DNA of 64,000 nt from JACRPH01 sp041665465 (GCA_041665465.1 JBAYIU010000001.1:248001-312000), one strand, 5' to 3'; positions 42,486 through 51,317 are shown, numbered from the stretch's first letter. Notes: a model not told the origin generated them from the letters alone. Program-made: numbers and translations.

Positions 42486-42628
42486 AGCGGGGTAGGGTAG
42501 CTAGGAGTGCCCGATGAATCAAGTTTTGTAAATTTGATGCGGAAGGCTCATATGGCACATATGCCCAAGACACCCATATCCGCAAAACGGAAGGGTAAAG
42601 GTCGGTGGTTCAAATCCACCCCCCGCTA
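42486..42628 (+). tRNA. Initiator tRNA-Met(CAT) with apparently three introns
   Basis: The acceptor AGCGGGG/CCCCGCT has the A1-T72 pair of archaeal initiator tRNAs. The D-arm (GGGTAGCTAGGAGTGCCC), variable loop AGGTC and T-arm (GGTGG-TTCAAAT-CCACC) match the initiator type. A normal anticodon arm, ATGGG-CTCATAA-CCCAT with the initiator GGG/CCC pairs, forms only if three pieces are removed: about 42517-42544, 42553-42571 and 42578-42598. The first and third pieces pair with each other (TGCGGA/TCCGCA), like a splicing helix. Exact borders may shift by a few bases. A73 is present; CCA is not encoded. A T-run follows. Confidence 0.85.
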
Positions 42629-42693
42629 TTTTTATTTTAAATCACTATTCTATCCCATAAATCTTTAAAAATAGATTCTATTCCAAGTGATTC

Positions 42694-42978
42694 ATGCATA
42701 AGAAAGCCAATTTAGGAATGATCTTAGTGATTGTAGTGTTAGGATTAGTAATATTATCTTTAGTCTTGATTGATTTCTCTAAAAGAGAATGCAACAAAAA
42801 CAGTGAATGCTCACAAACTGCTTATTGTGGTGCTGATTATAAATGTCATGAATTCCCTAAAGAGATCGTCGTTAAGGAAAACAGTTATGTTACTGCAGCA
42901 ATTATTCTGGGGATAGCTTTGATTGTGGCTGCATATATCTTCCGAGGAGGAAGAATAATAAGAGTGAAGAAATCGTGA
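42694..42978 (+). CDS. Two-helix membrane protein with a cysteine-rich loop
   Basis: The 94-residue protein has a membrane helix at 8-27, a short loop with four cysteines (CNKNSECSQTAYCGADYKC), and a second helix at about 65-84, then a basic tail. The loop probably lies outside with two disulfides. The type is familiar from DPANN genomes, with unknown function. A TATA-like box (cttttaaaaata) lies about 28 bases before the ATG. Confidence 0.7.
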   Translation: MHKKANLGMILVIVVLGLVILSLVLIDFSKRECNKNSECSQTAYCGADYKCHEFPKEIVVKENSYVTAAIILGIALIVAAYIFRGGRIIRVKKS

Positions 42979-43005
42979 ATATGTTTTTCCTTTCACTTGG
43001 AAAGA

Positions 43006-43572
43006 TTAAGGTAAATCCCTGTTACAACAACAAGAATAACAGCTAAAATGTCCTTTAATAAAATCGTTTATCTCTTCTCTCATTTGAGGAGACAACTTTC
43101 TTAATCCCATTTCTGCTTGTTCCAACTGGAACGCTCTTCCTTCAACTAGAACTTGCTTCTGAAAGAAATCTAAATTATCTGGAGGACGACCATACTTAGC
43201 TTGATGTGCCTCAGGAATTACCATCCAAGGGAATAAATAAACCTGTTTAGCGACATAACCAGAGAAGTCTACTACTAAAGATAAGAAATCATCTAAGTGA
43301 GGAGTATAATCCTCATAAAAAGTGAGAGGATGAACCACAACAGTAGATTTATGTCCTTGTAAACCTTCTACCGCTTCAGAGGGATGAAGAATAGTTATCG
43401 GAGACTCAGAATCAGAACGACGATACAATAAATGATTTAAGTACATACTTACACCACCAAGATCTACCTGTTTAAGAAAGGCTCTTCTTTCAGAAGGATG
43501 TTCTCGCGCTTGTTGATATAGTTGTTCTAAGTCAGTCATGAGGTTCATTTTCAGAGAGGGAGTATAAAACAT
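43006..43572 (-). CDS. Hypothetical protein ending in a cysteine cluster
   Basis: The 188-residue protein is helical at the start (DLEQLYQQAREHPSERRAFL), has an alpha/beta middle, and ends with CYSCCCNRDLP, a cluster that may bind a metal. It has no known family. ATG at 43572 fits a TATA-like box (ATATTAACTA, about 43596); 43539 is an alternative. Confidence 0.55.
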   Translation of the reverse strand: MFYTPSLKMNLMTDLEQLYQQAREHPSERRAFLKQVDLGGVSMYLNHLLYRRSDSESPITILHPSEAVEGLQGHKSTVVVHPLTFYEDYTPHLDDFLSLVVDFSGYVAKQVYLFPWMVIPEAHQAKYGRPPDNLDFFQKQVLVEGRAFQLEQAEMGLRKLSPQMREEINDFIKGHFSCYSCCCNRDLP

Positions 43573-43670
43573 TTTGTATTCTAGAGAAGATAGTTAATAT
43601 CTCTTACAGTAACACAATCTTAATAAACATTAACTATATTTCTAATATCGTTATTTAAGGAGGCAGTCAC

Positions 43671-43961
43671 ATGAATAATAAATTAGGTTTAGCCGGTTTA
43701 GCGTTAATTGCCTGGTTAGGAGCACCAAGACCCGCGAACGCGGTATTAGGGAGTGAAGTAGAAATGTATAATGATGACTACACTCTCTCCTGTTTTTATG
43801 AAGGATTGAAACTAGAAATAGCCTGTAATTTCGATAGATGCCATGTGGATAAGGTATATCAGAGTGGAAAAGAAGTTAGTCCTTTATCCGTTGATTTACC
43901 GGATTGGTTACTTCTTCCAAAGGGATGCGAATATTGTAAAGCTAAACCAAAATATCAATAA
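43671..43961 (+). CDS. Small secreted protein
   Basis: A signal peptide (MNNKLGLAGLALIAWLGAPR, cut near ANA) is followed by about 70 residues with six cysteines, three of them in CEYCK and CNFDRC contexts, probably disulfide-bonded outside the cell. A GGAGG site precedes the ATG by 8 bases. No family is recognised. Confidence 0.65.
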   Translation: MNNKLGLAGLALIAWLGAPRPANAVLGSEVEMYNDDYTLSCFYEGLKLEIACNFDRCHVDKVYQSGKEVSPLSVDLPDWLLLPKGCEYCKAKPKYQ

Positions 43962-43982
43962 TATTCTTCTTTCTTTTATTTT

Positions 43983-45173
43983 TTAGAATTCACTTAACTT
44001 CTTCTGTATCTGTCGTTTAAGCAATTTACTTTCATTCAATAACAGATTAATATCAAACCCAAACTTTCTTTGTAATAATTCCTTAGCATAAGTAAACATC
44101 AATTCTTTAGACCCGAAGGAAATTGGTTTCTCTGCTAAACTCTTTCTAGCAGCTTCTCGGCACACCCATACTCCCAGAGGGATAGTATATTCAGGTGTGA
44201 TAAAACGTAACACTAAAGCAGAATGTTGTCGTTTAAGATCTTTCATCTTCTCTAACAAAGAGAGTCGGGCTGCATAATATCCTCCAGCACATTCTTCAGC
44301 ATATTGATGTCTGCCTGAAAAATCTTCCCAATCAGTAGAATAAAAGTTTCCTTCTTGACTCCAAGGATTAACTTTGTATTGAATATATGTTTCAAACAGT
44401 TCATAGCCCCAGATTTCCGGGAACATTAGAACTAGATAATAATTTCCCCATCCCCCACCAAAGAATACTTGATATTCTCCGAGAGAAAGATCTTTAACTT
44501 CTTGGATCAGTTGTTTCCCGATAGTATCATCAACTGCAGTGATACTCCATCTAGTCGGAACAAGTTTACGATTCCCTTTTAATCCGGTATTTCCGGAAGA
44601 TAATAATTTAGTCAAGAAAGTTTCTTCAAACCCTTTACGATACAAATCAGTAACTGCATACACCGCCTTAAGATCTGTATCTGAAACAACTCTTTCTACT
44701 CTGGAATCAACTTTAGGATTAGAGGTTACTCTGGCTTTTTGAACCTCTCCTTGGGGACCGAAAGGAATGATCTCTGCTTCCGGTTTGAAGTTTAGATGAG
44801 GTTGATCTTTCAGATTAACTTCCAGCTCTACACTTTTATGAGACATCCCAATATCTCTACACATTTCTAAAAAATGGTTCTGGTTTCTTACTTCATGGAT
44901 GTTCCAGTTAGCTCGAGAATTAACTAAACCATAACGCATACTCGCGATAGTTCCGATCTGAAACTTTCCTTTCGCCCATAATCTCGGAGAGTCGTAATGG
45001 GTTGTATCACCTCCGAATTGCGGGCTGAGAAAACCGACGTTAACGTTGGGATAGCCGTACTGGCCAATGAATAAGCTGGGAGAACTGCCTTGAAAATCTT
45101 TCTTGAAATCTTTTTTTATCTGGATCTGGGGAACTTGTTCAATATCCTTATATTTAACACGTTGAATGTTCAC
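43983..45173 (-). CDS. nreA: NreA-type DNA repair protein with a C-terminal PIP motif
   Basis: Archaeal NreA works in DNA-damage repair together with the sliding clamp PCNA. Family segments are clear: SLFIGQYGYPNVNVGFLSP (N-domain), KSVELEV, TDWEDFSGRHQYAEECAGGY, and RFITPEYTIPLGVWVCREA. The C-terminus ends QKKLSEF, which fits the PCNA-binding Q-x-x-L-x-x-F pattern. The usual N-terminal zinc finger appears to be missing. Length is 396 residues. It lies 29 bases downstream of an unknown gene on the same strand. Confidence 0.87.
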   Translation of the reverse strand: MNIQRVKYKDIEQVPQIQIKKDFKKDFQGSSPSLFIGQYGYPNVNVGFLSPQFGGDTTHYDSPRLWAKGKFQIGTIASMRYGLVNSRANWNIHEVRNQNHFLEMCRDIGMSHKSVELEVNLKDQPHLNFKPEAEIIPFGPQGEVQKARVTSNPKVDSRVERVVSDTDLKAVYAVTDLYRKGFEETFLTKLLSSGNTGLKGNRKLVPTRWSITAVDDTIGKQLIQEVKDLSLGEYQVFFGGGWGNYYLVLMFPEIWGYELFETYIQYKVNPWSQEGNFYSTDWEDFSGRHQYAEECAGGYYAARLSLLEKMKDLKRQHSALVLRFITPEYTIPLGVWVCREAARKSLAEKPISFGSKELMFTYAKELLQRKFGFDINLLLNESKLLKRQIQKKLSEF

Positions 45174-45202
45174 AAACTAGAAAAGATAGAAAGGATTAAT
45201 AA

Positions 45203-45991
45203 TTATTTAGGTTGGAAATCATGGGTTTCGAAAATCGAGTTTTTTAAGCGGTTTATGCTCTCTTCAGCTAAATGGAGATATAAGTTTACTGCCCGATCAA
45301 AGTTAGGAACGGCCACACCAACATCATAACGAGTAATAAACGCCTGATGAGATTTTGTACCACCCTCTTCAGTGATGATACCTTCATCAAGAACCATTCT
45401 ACCTTTACCAGGCAGAGCATAATCTACCCCTACTCCTCTCCATTCAAAGGAAGGTTTTAATGTAGGAGGGAGAGGAGGATATAAACGTAAATCACGATCA
45501 ATGACAATTACTTGAAAAGTATATTTCCGATTAGTTTCTTGATTAGCAGCATTTATTGCGCTACTTAAAGAATTCTCTAATCGAAATAAAAACTGCTCTG
45601 CGTTCAGATCCACGATTGGAGTTTCTTCACCATCGTTTTTGAATGGTCCCTTAAAAGAACTTTCAGTAACACGCGGTTCTAGAATATAATATAAGTCCGG
45701 AGAGTAGCCTCGATATCCCACAAATTTATCTTCTATCGTATTTGCATGTGACCTTTCAGAAACATCCACTCGAAAACCATAATGAGAAAGATAATTCAAG
45801 AATTTTAAAGTTTCTTCGTCTTTTCTGGAAAATAAATCTACTAAACGTGGTTTGTAAGAATATTTTTTTAGAAAATCAACTTGCTCCTTGATTTGGACTC
45901 TTTTAGCAGTAGTATCGATTCCACCAATCGCTCCGCTATCATCCCAGATATCCCAATGTCTAAGACTACGTTTCTTACTATCATTAACCAT
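45203..45991 (-). CDS. Hypothetical protein upstream of nreA
   Basis: The 262-residue soluble protein begins MVNDSKKRSLRHWDIWDDSG and has alpha/beta elements (FQVIVIDRDLRLYPPLPP). I recognise no family. Only 29 bases separate it from nreA, so the two are probably co-transcribed, which hints at a link with DNA repair. Confidence 0.55.
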   Translation of the reverse strand: MVNDSKKRSLRHWDIWDDSGAIGGIDTTAKRVQIKEQVDFLKKYSYKPRLVDLFSRKDEETLKFLNYLSHYGFRVDVSERSHANTIEDKFVGYRGYSPDLYYILEPRVTESSFKGPFKNDGEETPIVDLNAEQFLFRLENSLSSAINAANQETNRKYTFQVIVIDRDLRLYPPLPPTLKPSFEWRGVGVDYALPGKGRMVLDEGIITEEGGTKSHQAFITRYDVGVAVPNFDRAVNLYLHLAEESINRLKNSIFETHDFQPK

Positions 45992-46052
45992 TTTGCTCTA
46001 GAGAAGAAGGAGCTTTATAAAACTTTCGCTAAGTAACTACTGGGGAGTAAAC

Positions 46053-47246
46053 CTACAGAACACACTTCTGTCCTCTCTTACACATCTTACTACATTGGAA
46101 TTCTCCCAACACATAATCATGATCATACAATAACCTACCGATAATGTTCATTAAAGTGCCAGCATCTTTATAATCGATAATCTTCTCAAATTGACTGGGA
46201 CTGAGTTTTCTTCCCCAGAAGAACTTCTGTAAGAACTCTCTTTCTTCTCTACGCATCTGTTCAAACCGTTCTTTATCCCCATGAAGTCGAGCATCATACA
46301 TTTCAGCAATCCCGTCAAAACATTTAATCAGTTGTGTCTCTTCGGGGTTGGGAGGAGTTATTCCTGCTAAACCATGAACACTATAATCATACTTATCAAA
46401 AGAAAGCCTTATTCTGGCTTTAATGTCTATTGGTAAGGTAGCCCCAGCTTCTTCATGAAGCTCCATCATCGCTAAATAGGTAGCCTTACCACATTTTCGA
46501 AAGATTTTTTCTGCAGATGTTTCGGGAGAAGGAACTACTGGATCTTTCCCGGTGATTTTTCCTCTATTCATCAGATAAGATTTAGCATTGTTTAAGATAA
46601 AGAGGTTCTTATAACACTGATACATTCTTTCTCTTTCATCAAAAGTACTAAGGGTACAAGCGGCATGAGCTCTATCAGCCAACTTGCACAATACTGCTGC
46701 TTCTTGAGTTTCTGGATCTCCAGTATAATTAAAGATAGCATTGATAGAACGATAATATCTTTCTCTCTTATGCCGAGTCAATAATCCTAGCGCTTCGATA
46801 AACTGAAGACCTAACCTTTGGTCTTGAGGTTTTAATAATTGTTGCACTTCTGATTCTAATCCTTCTCTAAGCCCAGTTTCATATCGGTCTAACACCGCTG
46901 CATCTTTGATTCCATGTTCCTCTTTGTACACATCTACACTTTCTTCAATGTAATCATGAGCGATACCTTCGCATCTAGCTAGATACCCTGCTTTAGCTTC
47001 TTTGAGAAAATAAGCTACATTAATAGGGTGAAGAAAAGGGTCAGTACCATCTCTTCTGGTAGGAAAACGATCATAAGCTTTCTCAGTTTTGTCATACAAA
47101 AAAGTAAACAGTCCGATCTCGTCAGGATGGTCTAATAATTCTTCTACGCTTAAGGCTTGATCGACAGGATGAGGAAAGTCAGTCATTACAAACATTAAAT
47201 GTTCTGGACAAGTATCGTATCCTGCTGTTCTAAGTTGATGTGGCAT
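46053..47246 (-). CDS. HD-domain protein resembling RelA/SpoT-type (Mesh1-like) hydrolases
   Basis: HD-site segments are FLHPINVAYFL (near residue 70), CEGIAHDYIEE (about 90) and CKLADRAHA (near 187), the order seen in (p)ppGpp hydrolases. No synthetase or TGS domain follows; instead there is a helical 200-residue tail that ends in a cysteine cluster (CSKMCKRGQKC). It may cleave an alarmone or other nucleotide. A TATA box (TCATATAAGG, about 47274) is 27 bases before the ATG. Confidence 0.6.
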   Translation of the reverse strand: MPHQLRTAGYDTCPEHLMFVMTDFPHPVDQALSVEELLDHPDEIGLFTFLYDKTEKAYDRFPTRRDGTDPFLHPINVAYFLKEAKAGYLARCEGIAHDYIEESVDVYKEEHGIKDAAVLDRYETGLREGLESEVQQLLKPQDQRLGLQFIEALGLLTRHKRERYYRSINAIFNYTGDPETQEAAVLCKLADRAHAACTLSTFDERERMYQCYKNLFILNNAKSYLMNRGKITGKDPVVPSPETSAEKIFRKCGKATYLAMMELHEEAGATLPIDIKARIRLSFDKYDYSVHGLAGITPPNPEETQLIKCFDGIAEMYDARLHGDKERFEQMRREEREFLQKFFWGRKLSPSQFEKIIDYKDAGTLMNIIGRLLYDHDYVLGEFQCSKMCKRGQKCVL

Positions 47247-47366
47247 AGAGAGAACTTTTACTTTCTTCCTTATATGAATTTTGTCAATAGGGAATATATA
47301 TTCGGAAGAATTCCGGAAGTTATCTCAACCCAAACTATTAAATACCCCTTTTACTTTTCTAGATTT

Positions 47367-47885
47367 ATGAACTGGACTAAACTACTCTACGTTTTAATCA
47401 TAGTTTTAATCTATGTACCCATGGTTTTCTTGGGAGCTAACGTTTTCTTTCCAAAGTATACTGGAACAGATTCATATTATCAACCGAGCATAGATTGTTA
47501 TTCTAAGTATCCTACTCCTGCTATGGATAAAGCAACGTCGGTTGAGATTGCTGCAGCTAATGATAAACAGCAAAAGTGTTACGAAGAGAATATCCAAAAA
47601 CAAAAAGAGTTTGATCAAGCCAAGAATGCTTACGACGGATGGAAATATGTCTTCATCGCTTTGTTTAACTTAGTTATAATCTTATTCGCTCTGTTCGTGC
47701 CGATGCAAGATTCAATCATAATGGGATTATTCATGGGCAGTATCGTAGCTACTTTTGGTGCCACAATTGGATATTTCCAGACTAACAGCAAGATCGGCTT
47801 TGGGGTATTAGTAGTTACTTTCTTTGTAATGTTATTCTTCATCAACAGAAAGAAGGACAATTTTGTGAATTGGAAAGAGAAATAA
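47367..47885 (+). CDS. Four-helix membrane protein with an external coiled coil
   Basis: The ATG at 47367 follows a TATA-like box (tattaaatacc) by about 26 bases. The frame is open upstream to 47199, but that part overlaps the divergent gene and is unlikely to be coding. The 172-residue protein has a helix at 4-24, a loop of about 70 residues with two cysteines and a helical stretch (NDKQQKCYEENIQKQKEFDQ), then three helices. The type occurs in DPANN genomes; function unknown. Confidence 0.65.
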   Translation: MNWTKLLYVLIIVLIYVPMVFLGANVFFPKYTGTDSYYQPSIDCYSKYPTPAMDKATSVEIAAANDKQQKCYEENIQKQKEFDQAKNAYDGWKYVFIALFNLVIILFALFVPMQDSIIMGLFMGSIVATFGATIGYFQTNSKIGFGVLVVTFFVMLFFINRKKDNFVNWKEK

Positions 47886-47978
47886 CCTTCTTTTTTCTTA
47901 TTTTGAATTAAAATTCTCAAGTAAAGATATTATACCTCTCCCACAAAAGAATATAGAGAGGATAGATTGGAGAGAAAA

Positions 47979-48212
47979 ATGAGTATAGGAGACAGATTAG
48001 AAAGAGCAGCATGGAAACTAGAGGATCATATCATGATGAGAGGTCTTGGTATAGGAACAGTAGTTGGAGCACTCTTACCTATTGCCTACTGGGGAAATGA
48101 GGTATACGCTTCACAAGTATTTGGTGGTGGCTGTTTGGGCTGCGTAGCGGGGTTTTTTGGATCCATCGCTTACACCGCAGCAAGAGATTATGCTAGAGAA
48201 GATAAACCGTAA
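47979..48212 (+). CDS. Small membrane protein (77 aa)
   Basis: The start at ATG 47979 has GGAGA 6 bases before it; a TTG at 47967 is less likely. A charged amphipathic N-terminus (MSIGDRLERAAWKLEDHIMM) leads into glycine-rich hydrophobic segments (GLGIGTVVGALLPIAYWG; GGCLGCVAGFFGSIAYTA). Two membrane helices are likely. No family is recognised. Confidence 0.6.
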   Translation: MSIGDRLERAAWKLEDHIMMRGLGIGTVVGALLPIAYWGNEVYASQVFGGGCLGCVAGFFGSIAYTAARDYAREDKP

Positions 48213-48217
48213 CGAAC

Positions 48218-48844
48218 CTATTTCTTCTTTTCCATCCGCCACAACATTACATCAATGTACTTAACCGGCTTTTTATGGAACCAGAAAGTGGCTTTGATTG
48301 GAAAATCAAAATGCCATTCTTCAGTTATCCTGAAATCAAAATCGTCACAGATTGCTTCCACAAACTTCAAAGTAGAAGCTTTATGCATACTATATATAAT
48401 AGGAGCAAGAGTAAATGCTTTTTCTAAGAAGCGTTTATCTGCATGTTCATCTTTAGTCCCAAAAGGAGGATTCTGAACCACAAAATCTACTTTATGAGTA
48501 AACAAAGAGATATCTTGACAAATAAATTCTGCTTTGCCGAGATTATATTTCTGTTTCAGCTGAAAATAATTTTCTGTAGCTAAATCAATCGCTCTAGAAT
48601 CACTGTCCACAAAGAACACTTTCTTTGCCCCCATCAATAATAATCCTAACCCTAACATTCCCGTGCCGCAACCGGCATCAAGGATAGTTTTGCTGGCAAC
48701 TTCACCTTTCAGGGCCATGCTCCACACCCATTCTGCAGCAATCTTATCCGGAGTAGGATATTGTTCTAACTTAAGTTTAGGATCGTCAAAGATCTTTATT
48801 GCGCTGAGCTCTATCTCTAACTCTTTTTGGGAACGAATGGACAT
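48218..48844 (-). CDS. METTL5-like rRNA adenine-N6 methyltransferase
   Basis: The order LEQYPTPDKIAAEW, ILDAGCGTGMLGLGLLLMGA (motif I), VFFVDSDSRAIDLA, and VVQNPPFGTKDEHAD with the NPPF catalytic motif of N6-adenine methyltransferases matches METTL5 and its archaeal relatives. IYSMHKAST also fits. The likely substrate is an adenosine of 16S rRNA, by family. It is 208 residues long. A TATA box (CTTATAAAC) lies 27 bases before the ATG. Confidence 0.85.
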   Translation of the reverse strand: MSIRSQKELEIELSAIKIFDDPKLKLEQYPTPDKIAAEWVWSMALKGEVASKTILDAGCGTGMLGLGLLLMGAKKVFFVDSDSRAIDLATENYFQLKQKYNLGKAEFICQDISLFTHKVDFVVQNPPFGTKDEHADKRFLEKAFTLAPIIYSMHKASTLKFVEAICDDFDFRITEEWHFDFPIKATFWFHKKPVKYIDVMLWRMEKKK

Positions 48845-48959
48845 GAGAAAAGGGAAAATCTAGAAGTTTATAAGACTTATCTATTGGGGGATAGAATGTA
48901 TTCTTTAGTATCCAATTATTAATAAATCACTTCTCATTCTTGAATCAAGGTGATCATTT

Positions 48960-49811
48960 ATGGATAATTTAGACCAATATGTTAAAAGGGAAAAAGAATT
49001 TGCAGAAAAGTTGTACTTAGCGACTAACCCAGATAATCCTCAACCATTAACCGATCTAGAAGGAGGGTTAACTTTATCGGGTTTATCAGAGTGGGGAATA
49101 AAATTAAATGTTCCTTTTAGCTTAGGATGTTACGAAGAGGATGTACCATATAATGTTAGACAATTGGGTCAAACCATGGGAACTATCGATAGAACCATGC
49201 GAGAATATTACGCTCGTCCAGAAGTTATTTTCACCGAACCATTCTGTGTTTATGGGGGAAGAGAACACGTTTCTCTGTTTGATTCTGCAGAAGGAATACG
49301 TTGGATGTACGAGATCTGTCAAGGCGGAGCATTAACCCTAAGGCCATTAAGAACACTCGAACCGGAACTGAAGAATGCATTAGAAGGAAGAGGAATCTCC
49401 TGGAAGAAGTATAATCCAGTTAGAACGTTATGCATTTTATTTAATAATCAAGTCTTACGCCCATTCTGGCAAGCAGGGAATTTGAAAGATGCGGGTGTCT
49501 TTGAGGATGTTAATGATGAGCCGGCATGGAACAGTTTCAAAGATAGCCACGGATCTTATCTTACCCCAACAACCATCTTACAATTTCTTGTCGCGAATAA
49601 TGGAACAGGTGGACCAAGAGAGTTATTCTTTGATTATTCCGCTAGCGATTCTAAAGAAAGCCCAGTAAATCATTTCTTCAGTGTACAGCATTCTCCCACA
49701 GAAAAAAGATTAGAATTAAGTGGTTATTGGAAAGTGGGTGGAAAAGTAATGGACCGAAAAGTTATGGTTGAATCCCTAGCTTCCCTGTTATCCGGAAAGA
49801 AGATTTCGTGA
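48960..49811 (+). CDS. Hypothetical protein (283 aa)
   Basis: This soluble protein has a helical N-terminus (DQYVKREKEFAEKLYLATNP) and many aromatic-rich strands (FTEPFCVYGGREHVSLFDSA; NHFFSVQHSPTEKRLELSGY). No family is recognised. It is likely a single-gene unit with its own upstream gap. Confidence 0.6.
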   Translation: MDNLDQYVKREKEFAEKLYLATNPDNPQPLTDLEGGLTLSGLSEWGIKLNVPFSLGCYEEDVPYNVRQLGQTMGTIDRTMREYYARPEVIFTEPFCVYGGREHVSLFDSAEGIRWMYEICQGGALTLRPLRTLEPELKNALEGRGISWKKYNPVRTLCILFNNQVLRPFWQAGNLKDAGVFEDVNDEPAWNSFKDSHGSYLTPTTILQFLVANNGTGGPRELFFDYSASDSKESPVNHFFSVQHSPTEKRLELSGYWKVGGKVMDRKVMVESLASLLSGKKIS

Positions 49812-49923
49812 GCTTAATTTAAGCTTATCTTTTGTTTTATCTATTCTAAACTAAGTCTTCCAACCATTCTGAAGTGACACAGAAAGCTATTTAAATCCTA
49901 AGAAAATATCTAAATGTCGGGGA

Positions 49924-50460
49924 GTGGATAGTAGAAACAGAGCAGAAAAAGTGATTCTGCTTTCTAATGCGTACCAAAAGGTAAAAATGAACGAAATAGA
50001 TAAAGCTATAAACTCGGAACTGAAGAAAGTACGTCAGGCTCTTGATGAGCACTTAAATTCTATTAACGATAATACTCAGGAGATACAATCTTTATTTGAT
50101 TATTTACAAGAGATTGAGGTCAAAGTAGAAAAGTTATCTCAAAGATTAGATCAAACTCAGTTAAACAATCAGAATTCTCCGGTCAAGCCTTGTGTTGCTC
50201 CTTTAAACCAAATGGAGCGAAAGATTTTCTTGACTCTTTATACGGCAGAGATGCCCCTTTCTTACCGAGAAATCTCGGAAAGAAGCCAGATTTCTCCTAC
50301 TATTGTCCATGAATGCATTTCTTCTTTAACTTCTAAAGGAATTCCTTTGATAAGAACTTTCTGTAATGATCAAATGTTCTTTAAAATCGAGCCGGTATTT
50401 AAGGAAGTACAAGCCAAAGAAAACTTGATCAATCTTTCTCTGCAAAGTTTTATGGAATAA
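49924..50460 (+). CDS. Coiled-coil protein with a C-terminal winged helix
   Basis: The frame opens with GTG at 49924, about 30 bases after a TATA box (tatttaaat, 49889); an internal ATG at 49987 is an alternative. Residues 20-85 form a coiled coil (EIEVKVEKLSQRLDQTQLNN). Residues 95-155 look like a winged helix (NQMERKIFLTLYTAEMPLSY, REISERSQISPTIVHECISS). It may be a DNA-binding regulator. It lies just upstream of the ribosomal operon leader. Confidence 0.6.
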   Translation: MDSRNRAEKVILLSNAYQKVKMNEIDKAINSELKKVRQALDEHLNSINDNTQEIQSLFDYLQEIEVKVEKLSQRLDQTQLNNQNSPVKPCVAPLNQMERKIFLTLYTAEMPLSYREISERSQISPTIVHECISSLTSKGIPLIRTFCNDQMFFKIEPVFKEVQAKENLINLSLQSFME

Positions 50461-50633
50461 TAAGAAAGCCGATGTTTTTAGGAAAAGTTTTGTTCTTGAT
50501 TTTGAGCACTACTTCTAAGAAGCATTAAATTCTTCTAGAAATTCTAAAGAAACAGTGGACCCCGCAGAAACAAGAAGTTTTTTTGAATTTATAACTAGAA
50601 CTTAATCCGACAGATTCGTTCCTTCCTCACCGT

Positions 50634-50815
50634 AACCTTTATAAACAAACCCCTGAATTAAAGATAAAACTAGTCCGAGTTAACGCGCTATAGGACTGAA
50701 ATTTAAACTTCAGCAAGTGCTCATTTCTCGGAACAGAGTAATTGTGAAAAAAAAGATTACAATTACTATAAACTTAAACGATTAAATACAAAAATCGAGG
50801 ACAAAGAAGCAAAAA
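50634..50815 (+). promoter_or_regulatory. Promoter and structured 5' leader of the rps13 operon
   Basis: The gap 50461-50815 holds no gene. A TATA box (ctttataaac, 50636-50645) would start a leader of about 145 bases. The leader can fold: AGTCC/GGACT (50672/50693), CTGAA/TTCAG (50696/50709), a longer CCGAG/CTCGG pairing (50675/50727) that competes with the first, and a perfect 8-bp hairpin GTAATTGT/ACAATTAC (50738/50759). Alternative pairing suggests possible control of the ribosomal operon. The part 50461-50633 shows only short AT-rich repeats. Confidence 0.55.
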
Positions 50816-51307
50816 ATGGCGGAAACTAAACAACCAGACGCAAATTTTAAACATATTGTTAGAATTGCCAATGTGGATCTTCCGGGTAATAAACCGGTAA
50901 GAGTCGCCTTGAGAAATATCAAGGGTATTGGCCTGAACTTTGCCGACACCATGTGCAAATTAGCACATATAGATTTGAAAACACGTGCCGGTTATCTTAC
51001 TAATGAACAGGTTGAACATCTTAACCGGATCATCGGAGCTCCAGATAAGAGCGGAATTCCGGAATGGATGTTTAATAGAAGAAGAGATATTGACACTAAT
51101 GAAACTAAGCATGTTCTGACTGGAACTTTAACCTTCTTACAAGATAACGACTTAAAGAGACTTAAGAAAACTAAGACTCTAAAGGGTGTAAGACATCAAG
51201 CTGGATTACCGGTAAGAGGACAACGTACCAAAGCACATTTCAGAAAGCATAAAGGAAAAGTAGTAGGAGTTTCTAAGAAGAAAGATGCTCCCAAAGCTAA
51301 GAAATAG
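50816..51307 (+). CDS. rps13: Small ribosomal subunit protein S13 (uS13)
   Basis: This is a core protein of the small subunit head. The sequence IVRIANVDLPGNKPVRVALR, NIKGIGLNFADTMC, then RRRDIDTN and the C-terminal GVRHQAGLPVRGQRTKAHFR are characteristic. It has 163 residues, with the archaeal-length basic tail. It is the first gene of the archaeal operon that continues with S4, S11 and RpoD. S4 follows after 10 bases with a GGTGA binding site. Confidence 0.97.
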   Translation: MAETKQPDANFKHIVRIANVDLPGNKPVRVALRNIKGIGLNFADTMCKLAHIDLKTRAGYLTNEQVEHLNRIIGAPDKSGIPEWMFNRRRDIDTNETKHVLTGTLTFLQDNDLKRLKKTKTLKGVRHQAGLPVRGQRTKAHFRKHKGKVVGVSKKKDAPKAKK

Positions 51308-51317
51308 GTGAAATAAC

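Noticed and set aside
47199..47366. In-frame upstream extension of the membrane protein at 47367
   Set aside because: It overlaps the divergent HD gene, has an unlikely amino-acid mix, and the TATA box fits the ATG at 47367.
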